Shown piece by piece: positions 42,238-53,215 of a DNA stretch of 64,000 nt. The notes below the pieces were generated by a model, which was not told the DNA's origin, did not search any database, and saw only the letters and a list, made by a program, of their open reading frames with translations. Numbering within the stretch: the first letter of the stretch is position 1; the number at the start of each line of letters is the position of its first letter. The DNA lies in assembly GCA_022559845.1 (NCBI GenBank), contig CM040118.1:155826331-155890330 (forward strand), in the 5' to 3' direction. This DNA is from Amorphophallus konjac (taxonomy: Eukaryota; Streptophyta; Magnoliopsida; Alismatales; Araceae). The position numbers and the translations under genes are program-made.

Positions 42238-43020
42238 TCACGAAAAGAAAATGGTCTCGTCATCCGACAAAGAAGCTGATTCGTAGCGTCCGAACCTGTC
42301 AGTTATAGCCTCGTGAGAAGGCACCGCTCGATGTTCTCTGGGGTAACTAGCTCCTCCGTGGACTAGCGATGCTTCAGCAAGATGGCCGCATACTTCTCCA
42401 CATCTGGGGAGAACTCGTCCTGCCTCGGAGGGATGTCCAGATGGAAATTGGGGATTACGGGACACCTCCAAAGTATCCTCCACCAAAAAAATCCCCACCC
42501 AGATGAACTGAGTCTTCCATCCCTTGTGGGAAGACTCCTTCGCGGCTAAGGAGACACAGCTCATGTTCCGTCTCACCTGGATGAAATAGAAGCCCTTCCT
42601 GGCCGAGGAATGCGCCTTCAACTCGAAAAAATAATGGAAGAGATCCAAGGAAGGAGGAACCCCACATTGGCGGTAGAGGATGCGAAAGGCGGAGAGAAGA
42701 AGATAAGAGTTGGCCACCAACTGTATGGGAGCCAACTTAAAGAAATCAAGAAGCTTCATAATAAAGGGCTCGAAGGGAAGGCGGAAACCATTCTTCCACG
42801 ACAGAAGGAAGGAGCAGATATGGCCCGTACGAGAATCCAAGCTCGTCTCGTGCGGGGCAGCCGCGGCAAAGAAAAACTTATAGGGTTGGCGAAACTGGTG
42901 CTCCAGCCGTTTCTCCTCCGCCTCCCCCAGCTCGCTGTAGTTTGGAGTCGGCGGTACCACCGTCGCCCTCGCCTCAGGCTCACCCTCCCACTCTTCAACC
43001 TCCAGACGCTGGTCCGCCAT
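42238..43020 (-). pseudogene. Antisense ORF of C, N-terminal part (gypsy-type transposon domain)
   Basis: The minus-strand frame is open from 43536, but the part above 43476 lies in the 3' LTR. The best-supported ATG is 43020 (MADQRLEVEEWEGE), preceded by a Ser/Asp tract. Residues from about 75 onward (LPFEPFIMKLLDFFKLAPIQ, then GVPPSLDLFHYFFELK) match the putative gypsy-type transposon domain (Transposase_28 family). It is found in plants with Tat-like elements and has no known activity. Near 42460 the better-conserved reading moves to another frame, and a TAG interrupts it near 42365, so the gene is broken. The start choice and exon structure are inference. Confidence 0.6.
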
Positions 43021-43457
43021 GGGATCCGAAGAAGAACTTGAAGAGAAATGCTCCCGAGACTCCGAAGATTTTGGAGGAAGAGGAAGCCGTCGAACCGCCT
43101 CCGCGGTTATCTCCACCAACTCTGTGAATGCCGCTGCAAGTCTCTGCTCTTCCCTCGTGTCCTCACGACGCATCAAAGAGTCCCAAATGCAAGCACGAAG
43201 GAGAGTAAAAACCCTATAAATGAGGGAGTCTGGAATGACAACAAGCGCGCAATGCCTATATTCCCACGCGGAAGGCAGCGTGTCGTTCCGACCTCCGAGA
43301 AAAAGGGGCCCCTTCATTTCAAATCCGTTAGGATTATCATTATTATGGGCCCAGGTGACCACCGCACATGGCTTCTTAACACCGCCAGATCTCCACCCAC
43401 CCGAGCCACGTTGGTCCAAAACCTTAACGGCTACTCTTCCGAGCCTACCAAGGCTCG

Positions 43458-43476
43458 GGAGTAGGAGGGGGACAAG
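43458..43476 (+). other. Polypurine tract of C
   Basis: GGAGTAGGAGGGGGACAAG directly before the 3' LTR. Confidence 0.75.
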
Positions 43477-43935
43477 TGGAGAGGGGGATTTTTGTAGCCC
43501 ATTTAAGAGTGGCCGAACCAGGTCCAGTAAGACCAAACAAGGCCCCGCTCATCTAAGTGACAGCCCCGCAGGGCCCACTTACCATAAAAGCCCAATAAGA
43601 TCACTCGGGGTCAAGCCCTTCCTCGGCGGCCATTAGGCTCGGAAGGCCCGAGCGTCGGTCCGGTCGGAGGAAGATCCAAGCCCGACCTATCCCCCTCACC
43701 GGGATAAAGGCTGGCGCCCTGCGCCCACTCTGACCGAACTTCATCCGAGCTATGCTTATCGCCCGGATAGGGCTGGCACTCTTCATGCTTGGGGTGACCG
43801 ACGATTGCTTATCCACGATGCCGCTGAGAGCCCTTTATGAGTAGGAGTTCACAAAGATAAGGGACCCACAAGTCCTCAAGGTTGTAAAGAGCCCACGATG
43901 AGGACGTAAAGAGCCCACGTCGAGGACGTAACCCC
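43477..43935 (+). repeat. Truncated 3' LTR of C
   Basis: 459 bp matching 4705-5168. The match ends at acccc where the D LTR begins, so D inserted here. The remaining 0.3 kb should lie right of the window. Confidence 0.88.
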
Positions 43936-45058
43936 TGTGGACGCGCTTTATTATTCTTTTTATTTATTTTGTTTATTTATTGGCGTGCCAGTCACCGGAG
44001 TGACGATTTCATTGTGCGCTCGATCTGACTTGGTCAGTCGATTGTGAAGTCCGAGTCGGGACTAGAAGTCCGTCATACCATAAAGGCTATGACGTTAATT
44101 ACGCCCTTCCAAGGAAGGACAACCCTTGATTAAACGCCAAAATAGGAGGCCTCGAGAGGCAAACATGTATTCATGTGCGCAAAATGGAACTTCATACCAG
44201 AGCCAGGAAGGCGGGCAAGATAACAACATCAGCTGTAGAAACAGACGGTATCGTCAAGCCAGCGGCTCAGAGACGATATCATTAAGTCAGCGGTTCAAAG
44301 ACTGAGCCGTGGCCATGATGGAGGTTTAAAGCATCGATCGATATTTCGACAACATTTCCCCTTTATCTGGATTATGCCCAGGGGGAAATAGGCTATCACC
44401 CACGGAGTGCCGGGATGAAAGCTGAGAGAAAGAGAGAGGCCAAACCTCCCGACCTATATATATCTGCCATAGGGCAGTGTTTGATTTTCCCATTGTGGAA
44501 GTCGGCGGAACTCGTGCAGTGGCAGAGCCCTCCCGAGCTAAAAGGGTTATTCATGGACCCGATGCGGAACGACGGAATGTAAGTGAACGCTCAACAAAAT
44601 TTAGATTGAAGACTCAGTAGTAAAATTTGGTTAGATTATCGGTGCAGTTCCGGCATGCATAGGTTCCCGGGGATAGCTTAATGTAGACTTTCATCATCCT
44701 GGGAGAATTTTGGCAGCACCTCCCCTAGACTGAGCATTTGCCAGGGGGAGATATAGGCTGACATCCATGGAATGCCGGGATGAAAACCAGAAAGTGAGAG
44801 AGCACTAAGGCTCAGGGAGACTGTGTATGTCTCTAGCATCGGTCGCTATTCCCCTTCTCGGAGACCGACGAAACCCTTGTAAAGACATGGTCCGCCGGAC
44901 CCGTGGGGTTGCATGTGAATCCGATTTAGGACATAGGAATGTAGGGGAGATCAATCCCCTAATTAATTTATCTCCTGGGGTGCACATGACGACTCAAGGA
45001 TGTCTCAGGATAGGTGGAGGAAGCGGCCAAAGGGGTGGACAGAGGATTGGCATTGGGT

Positions 45059-45600
45059 TCTCGGCACAGCCGGGAGATCAAGGGGGTTCCCGGCGCGGAA
45101 CCCTCTCGGCGCGCTGGTTCCCGGCGTGGCTTTAGTGGGGCTCTCGGCGCGGGATTATAGGTTGGCCAAGGGGGGTTCTCGGCACGGGTTTAAATTGGCC
45201 AGAGGGGGTGCTCTCGGCATGGGTTTAAATTGGCCAGAGAAGGAAGGAGGGATGCTCCCGGCGTGGCTCCAAATGCAAAAGAAGGCAAGAGGGAGGCTCC
45301 CGGCGTGGAGGCTTCTCGGCACGCTCCTCATCGCGCCGGGAGGCTGGCGCCGAGAGGCCAAAGGCAAGGGGGAAGGTCTCGGCGTGGGTGGAGTTGGCTT
45401 ATAGGGGGGTCTCGGCGTGGGACTTCCCAGCGCGCCCGTTACCGCGCCGGGAAGGTGGCGCCGGGAAGCTAAGGGCTGGGGAGGCTTGCATGAGGGGGCT
45501 GAACAGGTTGTGTCTTTTAGCCAAAGGGGAAAGGAGAGGAAGGCCTCTCGGCGGGACAGTTCTCGGCGGTGAATTTTGCACGCCGAGAAGGTGGAGTTGC
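45059..45600. repeat. CTCGGCGC/GCGCCGAG motif array in the D LTR
   Basis: About twenty copies of TCTCGGCGC or TCCCGGCGC variants, with facing complements near 45330-45360, 45430-45470 and 45540-45595. E has the same motif at 570-880. Confidence 0.8.
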
Positions 45601-46728
45601 GGAAAGAATTCAAGGTTTACAGAGTTAAAACGATACTCTGTTTTTGGGATTCCTGAGCTTTCTGGCTGCGATTGAAGCCGGATTTGAAGTGCAGGAGGGG
45701 GATTTCATGGATGCTGAGGTTTGATTAGGCAGGGGTTTAATCTCATCAATGAGGGGTTGAATGGAAGAGGATCGGAAAATCCAATCGCCCGGATGGGCTT
45801 TGAGTCGTCATGTGCTGTTGACCCTCATGGGATCGTTTGCTGGCATCTTTGGTCGCCTGGGAGCCAAGAGATGGTCATCTCAGGCCCCAGGGACGACCCT
45901 GATGGAACTATCCATATTGGAATCGGATTAGAAACTCTCAGTATCAAGCCATCGAGACAGCTTACTTATTCCTGTAGCAAGGGAATCTCGAACAGGAGAT
46001 CCGAGCTATTGCCAATATCCGTAGCAGACTGTCCCAGAAGCCAAGAGATGGTCTGTCTCTGGCCCTGGGGCAAGCCTGGGAGGCTTTATGCAAACGACTA
46101 CTAACTGCGAGGGATATCGGTGTATTTAGAGCTATATTTATTCTACGGAAGACAACTGATCCCTAAGACCCATAAGAGAATTAGATGCGCTTCAGTTGAG
46201 CTAAAGATGAAAACATGTAAAGGAAATATATAACAGCATACGGAGAGATAGCTGGCAGATGTTTCAATCACCCAACGCCCAAACGGGTCATTGAAGCATT
46301 TCATATCATTTCAATAGATTACCCCAGAACTCATACCAATCACACCGAGGGAATGAGGGAAAGGGAGATGAATAGACATCGGGACATCCTGGTTACATCC
46401 AGAGGAAAATCGAGATAAACTCGGCAGGATTACATGAAGAAGAAAATAAAACCATGGGGGAGGGCGGAGCATTGACTCTTCTCCCTCCCCGGCTGCCCAC
46501 CTGGAGCTTCTTCTCCTTCTTTCTTTTCTCAGCGGAGGTGGCTCTCTCTCTATGTTGGTCTCTTCTTTTTTTCAGTGGAGGAGTCTCTCTCGAAGCCCCT
46601 CTGTTTCTTTTCTATCGCTTTCTTTTCTCTTTTTGCCCCCCCTCCTTTTTTCTTGCTCTGTTCTATCCTCTCCTCCGATCCCTTCTGGTGCTTCTCTCCC
46701 GGCCCCCGTCGATATGGAGGAAATGAGG

Positions 46729-46736
46729 CTTTTATA
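46729..46736 (-). promoter_or_regulatory. TATA box of the D LTR
   Basis: TATAAAAG on the minus strand followed by a GA-rich leader, as in E. Confidence 0.5.
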
Positions 46737-47251
46737 GGCATAGCACCCCCCCTTCTCGACAGGGTTGCCTTGGCGTGCATACCTCAGGTTCCCGGCGTGC
46801 CCCCTTGCTTCCTGACGCAAAGGCTTCTCGGCGCCATGCTTTGGGCCGTGGTGAAGAGCTCTCGGCGCCATGGCCCATTTAGGCCCCTTTCTTATTGCTT
46901 TAAGTTTTTTTAATCACTAGGCTTCTAGGGCGCCTAATCTGCCTCTTCATTAGTCCTTCGAATCTGTCGGAACAGATGAAGGTCCTTTTAGTTGATGGGT
47001 TGACATAGTCTTATCAGCATATTTCTGGAGATTTTCATCAGTCAACAGACTGCAATTCTTCATTAGTACTGCCATCTGAGTGATGACAATACCGGACATC
47101 GGCTTGGCCGGGAAGGGCTTCGGCTGGGTGGTAGCTTCAGTGACGACTCTTCTGTAGTTCTAGCTTTGCTGGAATTCTTGGGATCTTCATGTCTGATTTC
47201 ATCTTCTCTTCGATTTCATCTTTACCCTTGACTATATTTCAGGTGTCAACA

Positions 47252-47270
47252 AATGCCCCCCACTTGCAGG
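47252..47270 (-). other. Polypurine tract of D
   Basis: Minus-strand CCTGCAAGTGGGGGGCATT immediately before the LTR start TGTTGACACC. It fixes the orientation of D. Confidence 0.7.
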
Positions 47271-47439
47271 TAGCGGGAGTGCAGAATAAATAACACGGTA
47301 CCTGCAGGTGTACATATCATTCAGCATCTGAACCCTTTCTCAGCTTGACACTATCTGGCATTTTTTCATTTCTGGCTTGGATTCTTCTTGGCTTGAGCCT
47401 CGATCACTTGGACATCTATTGGCTTGAACCTTGATCAAT

Positions 47440-47850
47440 TGGCACATCTGACATCTGTCGATTTTATGCCCCGATCAACGGCATACTTGACTTCTATCGG
47501 CTTTAAGCCCCGATTGGCTGAACATCTGGCATCTGTCGGCTTGAAGCTCCGATTGGCTGAACATCTCGTCTCTGTCGGCTTGAAGCCCCCGATAGGCTGT
47601 ACATCTTGCATCTATTGGTTTTGAGCCCCGATCGGCTGTACATCTTGCATCTATCGGTTTTGAGCCCCGATCGGCTGTACATCTTGCATCTATCGGTTTT
47701 GAGCCCCGATCGGCTGTACATCTTGCATCTATCGGTTTTGAGCCCCGATCGGCTGTACATCTTGCATCTATCGGTTTTGAGCCCCGATCGGCTGTATATC
47801 TTGCATCTGTCAGTTTTGAGCCCCGATCGGCTGTATATCTTGTATCATGT
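47440..47850. repeat. 39-bp minisatellite in D
   Basis: About nine to ten tandem copies; the core copies contain TTTTGAGCCCCGATCGGC and repeat every 39 bp. The period is 13 codons, which keeps frames open on both strands; those ORFs are artefacts. Confidence 0.9.
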
Positions 47851-48069
47851 GCTGTTATTTCCTTCATGTGGAAGAGTAGTGGTCTCAGCAGCCTTTATGC
47901 GGATGACCCGTGTTCAGCAGGAGAGTGTCCATCCTCTTAGGGAGAGAATGGGGGATTCGCTCCACCGCGTGTTGGTGCCCGTCGGGACTACCTTTGCTGG
48001 GCCTGTTGGCTAACGGAAGACATGCATTTGGGCCATGGCATCATGCGGGAGTGTAAATGAGAGGTCTAT

Positions 48070-50370
48070 CCCAGTAGGGTTTCATCATTGATCGGGCGAG
48101 GTGCCGGTCGATCAACAATTGGTTTCATCATCGATGTTGGGTTTATATCGATGCAAAAAGAGTTTCATGAGTTTCATCAGAATAGACGAAAGGTCTAAAC
48201 TGGCAGGGTTTCATCATTGATCGGGCGAGGTGCCGGTCGATCAACAGTTGGTTTCATCATCGATATTGGGTTTATATCGATGCAAGGAGAGTTTCATCAG
48301 AATAGACGAAAGGTCTAAACTGCGAGGGTTTCATCATTGATCGGGCAAGGTGCCGGTCGATCAACAATTGGTTTCATCATCGATATTGGGTTTATATCGA
48401 CGCAAGAAGATTTCATAAGTTTCATCGGGGTAGACGTAAGGTCTACTCCAGCAGGCTTTATCGCGGGTGGGACGTTTGAAAGAGGGTATGTATATTTCAT
48501 CAGGGTAAACGTAAGGTCTACCCCGGAAAGCCTTTATCATCGGTGAGGCATAGAGCCAGATGACCGACGGAAGGCTTCATCAATGAAGGGGAGGTAAAGG
48601 CAGCGTGCCGGTTGGCATGGAACTCTTGAATTACCACATTACTGACCCAAGTGCCCTTTCGGGTTTTCACCGGAGCCAGCCCCCTCTTGCTTTTGCCCAC
48701 GCGCCCTTTCGGGTTTTCACGTGGCGGGGTACCCGATTTTACCTGCAATGCCCTTTCGGGTTTTCACCACAGCTGGGTTTTGGCCATTTTTGCCCTTGTT
48801 CAGAGTATCTGAACAAGACTGGCGGGGTATCTCTATTTTTAACCCCATTTTGTCTCTTCTTTTCTTTTTTATTGGGACTTTAGCTTCGTAAATTGCTAAG
48901 CCATGTGCTCAACTTGTGTATGTATCATCATTGATGTGGGTGCTGACACCAATGCAAGGGACATAAGGTCTTCATCGTCTGCCTAGGCGGAAGGCCTGGG
49001 TTGACTTGAGTGTGTTTTGTGGCTTAGGCGTGAAGCCGTTCACCGGGAGCATGGCTGTATCGTTGATGTGGGGATTGCCCTCAACGCAAGGGAATGGGAT
49101 TTCATCATCCATCCAGACAGAAGGTCCGGATCGGTTCAAGGATGTGTGTAGCAGCTTAAGCACGAAATCATTTGCTGGAAATATAGGTTTCATCGTTAAT
49201 GTGGGGTTTAACATTAACGCAAAGGTATGAGGTTTTATCATCTATCCGGATGGAAGGTCCGGGTTGATTTGAGAATGGGTGTAGCATTTTCATCAGAGCA
49301 GACGGAGATCTACCCCGGACGGGCTTCAGCATTGCTCAGGCGGCGGGCCACCCCATTAGTAGCTACTTTTATCATTGGTATTGGGTCTATACCAACGCAA
49401 GGATTTTATAGGTTTCATCAGGATAGACATAAGGTCTAAACTGGATAGGTTTCATCGCTGATCGGGCAGTGTGCCAATCAATCAACAGTAGGTTTCATCA
49501 TCGGTATTGGGTTTATACCAATGCAAGGATTTCGTAGGTTTCATCAGGATAGACATAGGGTCTAAACTGGATAGGTTTCATCGCTGATCGGGCAGTGTGC
49601 CGATCGACCAGCAGCAGGTTTCATCATCGGTATTGGGTTTATACCAATGCAAAGATTTCATAGGTTTCATCGGGATAGACGTAAGGTCTAAGCCGGATAG
49701 GTTTCATCGTTGACCGGGCAGTGCGCTAACCGATCAACGCAGGTTTCATCATCGGTATTGGGTTTATACCAATGCAAATATTGCATAGGTTTCATCGGGA
49801 TAGACGTAAGGTCTAAGCCGGATAGGTTTCATTGCTGATCGGGCAGTGTGCCAATCAATCAACAGCAGGTTTCATCATCGGTATTGGGTTTATACCAATG
49901 CAAGGATTTCATAGGTTTCATCAGGATAGACGAAAGGTCTGGCCTGGATAGGTTTCATTGCTGATCGGGCGAGTGTGCCCATTAATCAGCAGCAGGTTTC
50001 ATCACGGTGGGACATAGCGAGACACGCAGCTCTAGTCGGAACAGATGTAAGGTCTAGACCGAACAGGTTTCTTCACCGATCGGGCAGGGTGCCCTGTCGA
50101 CCAAAGATGGGTTTCATCATCGATATTGGGTTTATACCAATGCAAGGATATCATGGATTTCATCAGGATAGACGTAAAGTCTAAACCGGAGAGGGTTTTA
50201 TCATTGATCGGGCGAGGTGCCGATCGACCAATGATAGCTTTCATCGCGGTGGAACCTGGGACAAGGTATGAGGGCTTTTATCAGGATAGACGTAGGGCCT
50301 ATACTAAGTGGGTCTAATCGTCGATCGGGCAAGGTGCCGGTCGATTGACGAGGAGTTTTATGGCTGGAGG
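48070..50370. repeat. 120-130-bp tandem repeats in D
   Basis: Units contain TTTCATCATTGATCGGGC, then a GATCGACC-like complement, GGTATTGGGTTTATACC and AGACGTAAGGTCTA. Copies are clearest at 48076-48450 and 49310-50350, in two sub-families. More diverged units fill 48890-49310. Confidence 0.85.
48640..48860. repeat. 215-bp direct repeat, copy 1
   Basis: Nearly identical to 50390-50620. Each copy contains three CCCTTTCGGGTTTTCAC motifs. Confidence 0.85.
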
Positions 50371-50389
50371 TGAGGCTTTCTTTGGGATT

Positions 50390-50620
50390 ATCACATTACT
50401 GACCCAAGTGCCCTTTCGGGTTTTCACCGGAGCCAGCCCCCTCTTGCTTTTGCCCACGCGCCCTTTCGGGTTTTCACGTGGCGGGGTACCCGATTTTGCC
50501 TGCAGTGCCCTTTCGGGTTTTCACCATAGCTGGGTTTTGTCCATTTTTGCCCTTGTTCAGAATGTCTGAACAAGACTGGCGGGGTATCACTATTTTTAAC
50601 CCCATTTTTTCTTTTCTTTT
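50390..50620. repeat. 215-bp direct repeat, copy 2
   Basis: Pairs with 48640-48860, 1.75 kb apart and in the same orientation. Confidence 0.85.
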
Positions 50621-50659
50621 CTTTTATTTGGTATGCGAGCTGAGAGAGAGAGCAGCTTG

Positions 50660-51440
50660 GGCAGGGCGAGATGCCACTGGACCAAGGAGAGGGTAGCTCG
50701 ATCAGGGCGGAGTGCCATTGACCAAGATGAAGTGGCCTGATTAGGGCGGAGTGCCGCTAACCGAGGAATGGGTAGCTCGGATAGGGCGGAGTGCCGCTAA
50801 ACCAAGAAATGGGGTAGTTCGGCTAGGGCGGAGTGCCGCTAAACCAGGAAATGGGGTAGCTCGGTTAGGGCGGAGTGCCGCTAGACCAAGAAAGAGGTAG
50901 CTTGGTTAGGACGGAGTGCCACTAGACCAAGAAAGAGGTAGCTTGGTTAGGGCGGAGTGCCGCTAGACCAAGGAAGAAGGGTAGCTCGGTTAGGGCGGAG
51001 TGCCGCTAGACCAAGGAAGAGGTAGCTTGGTTAGGGCGGAGTGCTGCTAGCCCAAGAAAGAAGATAGCTCGGCTAGGGCAGAGTGCCGCTAGACCAAGGA
51101 AGAGGTAGCTTGGTTAGGGTGGAGTGCCGCTAGCCCAAGAAAGAAGGTAGCTCGGCTAGGGCGGAGTGCCGCTAGACCAAGAAAGAGGTAGCTTGGTTAG
51201 GGCGGAGTGCCACTAGACCAAGAAAGAAGGGTAGCTCAGTTAGGGCGGAGTGCCGCTAGACCAAGGAAGAAGGGTAGCTCGGCTAGGGCGGAGTGCCGCT
51301 AAACCAGGAAATGGGGTAGCTCGGTTAGGGCGGAGTGCCACTAGACCGAGAATGAGAGTAGCTCGGCTAGGGCGGAGCGCCACTAGACCAAGAAAGGGTA
51401 GCTCGACTAAGGCGGAGTGCCACTAGACCAAGAAAGGGTG
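50660..51440. repeat. About 41-bp minisatellite in D
   Basis: Roughly nineteen copies of a unit containing TAGGGCGGAGTGCCGCTAGA followed by CCAAGAAAGAGG and TAGCTCGG. Confidence 0.9.
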
Positions 51441-51866
51441 TGGATGAGATGATAGCAGACTACGAGGGCCAGAGACAGCAAACTATAAGAGCCAGGATAG
51501 AAAGCTGTAGAAGCCAGGAATAGCAGACTACGAGAGCCAGAGACAGCAGGCTACAAAAGCCAGGACAGTAGACTGTACAAGCCAAGAGTAGCAGGCTACG
51601 AGAACTAGAGATAGCAGGCTACAAAAGCCAGGACAGCAGGCTGTGGAAGCCAGGAATGACAGACTGCGAGAGCCAGAGATAGCAGGCTACAAGAGCTAGG
51701 ATAGTAGGCTGTAGAAGCCAGGAATAGCAGGATATAGGAGCTGGGAGTGCAGGTTGTAGGAGCCAGGAATAGCAAGCCACGAGAGCCAGGCTAGCAGGCT
51801 ATAGAATTCGGGAATAGCAGGCTACGGGAACTAGAGATAGCAGGCTACAAAAGCCAGGATAGCAAG
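51441..51866. repeat. About 22-bp minisatellite in D
   Basis: Copies of AGCAGGCTACRARAGCCAGG variants, about eighteen in all. It is interrupted at 51872 by the F LTR. Confidence 0.85.
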
Positions 51867-51871
51867 CTATA

Positions 51872-53194
51872 TGTAGACACGCCAAAATTGACGTTTTGTT
51901 GATCAAATCTCATGTTATTATGTAAACGCCCCAAGTGGACTTCAATATTCCTATAATATAAAGTTTTTCTATTTTTCATGAGTTTTCTGCATTTTTCCTG
52001 CATTTTTGTGAAACACGACTTGACTAAGGGCGTTACTTTCTAAAGTAACGACCTGTCATAGGGCGTTTTAAAAGAAAGGACGACCGTAGTTCAGGGCGTT
52101 AATTCCTGGTATTATCCGTTAATTTCAGGAATTATCTACTTTCAAAATAAAAGGCATTTTCTGAGTAACACCCTTCCTCAGGGCGTGTTTTGAAGAAACG
52201 CCGTTTTCTCAGGCGTGTTCTCTCAGTTTTTAAACAGAGGAAGTTTTATTTCTAAAATTAAACCCAGGAAGAAACGGCCTTTCCTAGGTCGTGTTTCAAG
52301 AAACGCCTCTGTGCAGGTCGTCAATTCATAAAAAGATGCCCTGTCTCAAGGCGTGTTTTCACTCCAGAGTCCTTCTTTTTTCATCTTTCCCTTACAGTTC
52401 CCTACCATCCTTTGGACTCTTGCCCGATCTTAATCCTTCTTTGGATGCCTCATTACCCATTCTTATCATTTCCTTGTTTGATCACATCCGATTGAAGCTA
52501 TAAAAGAAAACATCATTCGCTCGTAAAAGAGGTTAAGAATTTAAGTATTCAATAGGCACCCTGAGCATTTAGAGGTTAAGAAGTTAGCTATTGAACAAGC
52601 ACGCAGGGCTTCCTCCTTTGGCTTTTCTTCATCCTGTTGCATCCGTTCCGCGTCTTCCCGGTTGCACCTTTACTCTCGTCAGGGAGAGCAGGGCTACATA
52701 TTGTTTTGTTTTGTTCATTTCATTCTCATCACATTATCATCACTGTGGTCTCTTGTCGTTAGTTCTTTTACTGCATTTAGCATATTATCTCCTTCCCTAG
52801 TTCTCTGCTAGGGGTTTTAAAAAAAAGAGAGGTGCGCATGTTGACGTCGTTTCATTATTTCATGTTGGTTTTTGGAACGATACTACTGCACTTTGGCTGA
52901 TCTCCTCCCTTTTCCTTGTTTTTCATTGTCTTTTTTTTACAAGGTAATCAATCAAGAAAACCCACTTCATCGGCCGGCCGATTGGAGTTGGAGGAGGAAA
53001 TCCATATTTATCCCGCATCCCACTCTTCACCAGGTACACGCGATCTCATTTTCTTCTTATTGAGGTAAACCCTCTGGCGATCACAACTCCCCTTTAGCAC
53101 CTCGTGCTATATTCTTTATCATATCTTATACATGTTGTCATCATTGTTATTTATTTTTCACTCCCAAAAGTGAGGATTTTTAATCCGATCTACA
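51872..53194 (+). repeat. 5' LTR of F
   Basis: About 1323 bp if it ends CTACA before the primer site at 53198. An array of GGGCGT/ACGCC-type inverted repeats lies at 52010-52370, and a TATA-like TATAATATAAAG at about 51952. The right end is inferred because no second LTR is visible. TGGCGATCAC also occurs at 53075, so an earlier end is possible. Confidence 0.65.
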
Positions 53195-53197
53195 AAT

Positions 53198-53215
53198 TGG
53201 CGATCACGGTGGGAC
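53198..53215 (+). other. Probable primer binding site of F
   Basis: TGGCGATCACGGTGGGAC, three bases after CTACA. It resembles gypsy primer sites of the form TGGCGNNCACCGTGGG. The tRNA is not assigned. Confidence 0.5.

Larger units (their letters stand above)
4705..43935 (+). mobile_element. Element C: decayed Tat-type Ty3/gypsy retrotransposon, host of several nested insertions
   Basis: LTRs start TGGAGAGGGGGATTT at 4705 and 43477. A primer site follows the 5' LTR. The plus-strand order is gag, protease, RT, RNase H, second RNase H, integrase, then an antisense ORF, purine tract and 3' LTR. The second RNase H and antisense ORF point to the Tat lineage. Insertions G (with A, T and B inside it) and H split it. 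The 3' LTR breaks at 43935 where D begins. Coding regions carry about ten in-frame stops, mostly TAG. The 5 bp before the element are ccccg; the matching right-hand copy would lie beyond D and is not visible. Confidence 0.9.
43936..47251 (-). repeat. 3' LTR of D
   Basis: 3316 bp. On the minus strand TATAAAAG lies at 46729-46736, about 515 bp after the start. A GA-rich leader follows (46720-46480), and a second TATATATA occurs near 44454-44463. Positions 45059-45600 hold about twenty CTCGGCG(C/T) or CCCGGCG(C/T) motifs and their complements. ORFs in it are not genes. Confidence 0.8.
43936..51871 (-). mobile_element. Element D: 3' LTR and minisatellite-rich 3' region of a minus-strand gypsy element
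   Basis: The LTR at 43936-47251 reads TGTTGACACC...GCGTCCACA on the minus strand. A purine tract lies on its upstream side at 47252-47270, so the body of D extends to the right. That body is non-coding and built of four minisatellite families up to 51871, where F is inserted. Tandem repeats beside the 3' LTR are known in Tat/Ogre elements. The LTR is related to that of E. The rest of D lies beyond the window. Confidence 0.78.

Noticed and set aside
41473..42279. 268-codon Pro/Ala-rich plus-strand ORF
   Set aside because: Shadow of the antisense coiled-coil ORF of C.
47475..47867. ORFs with 13-residue repeats on both strands
   Set aside because: The repeat period of 39 bp is a multiple of three, so the frames stay open by arithmetic.
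47440..51866. CRISPR-like regular repeats
   Set aside because: Spacers are not unique and the units are contiguous minisatellites in plant retrotransposon DNA.
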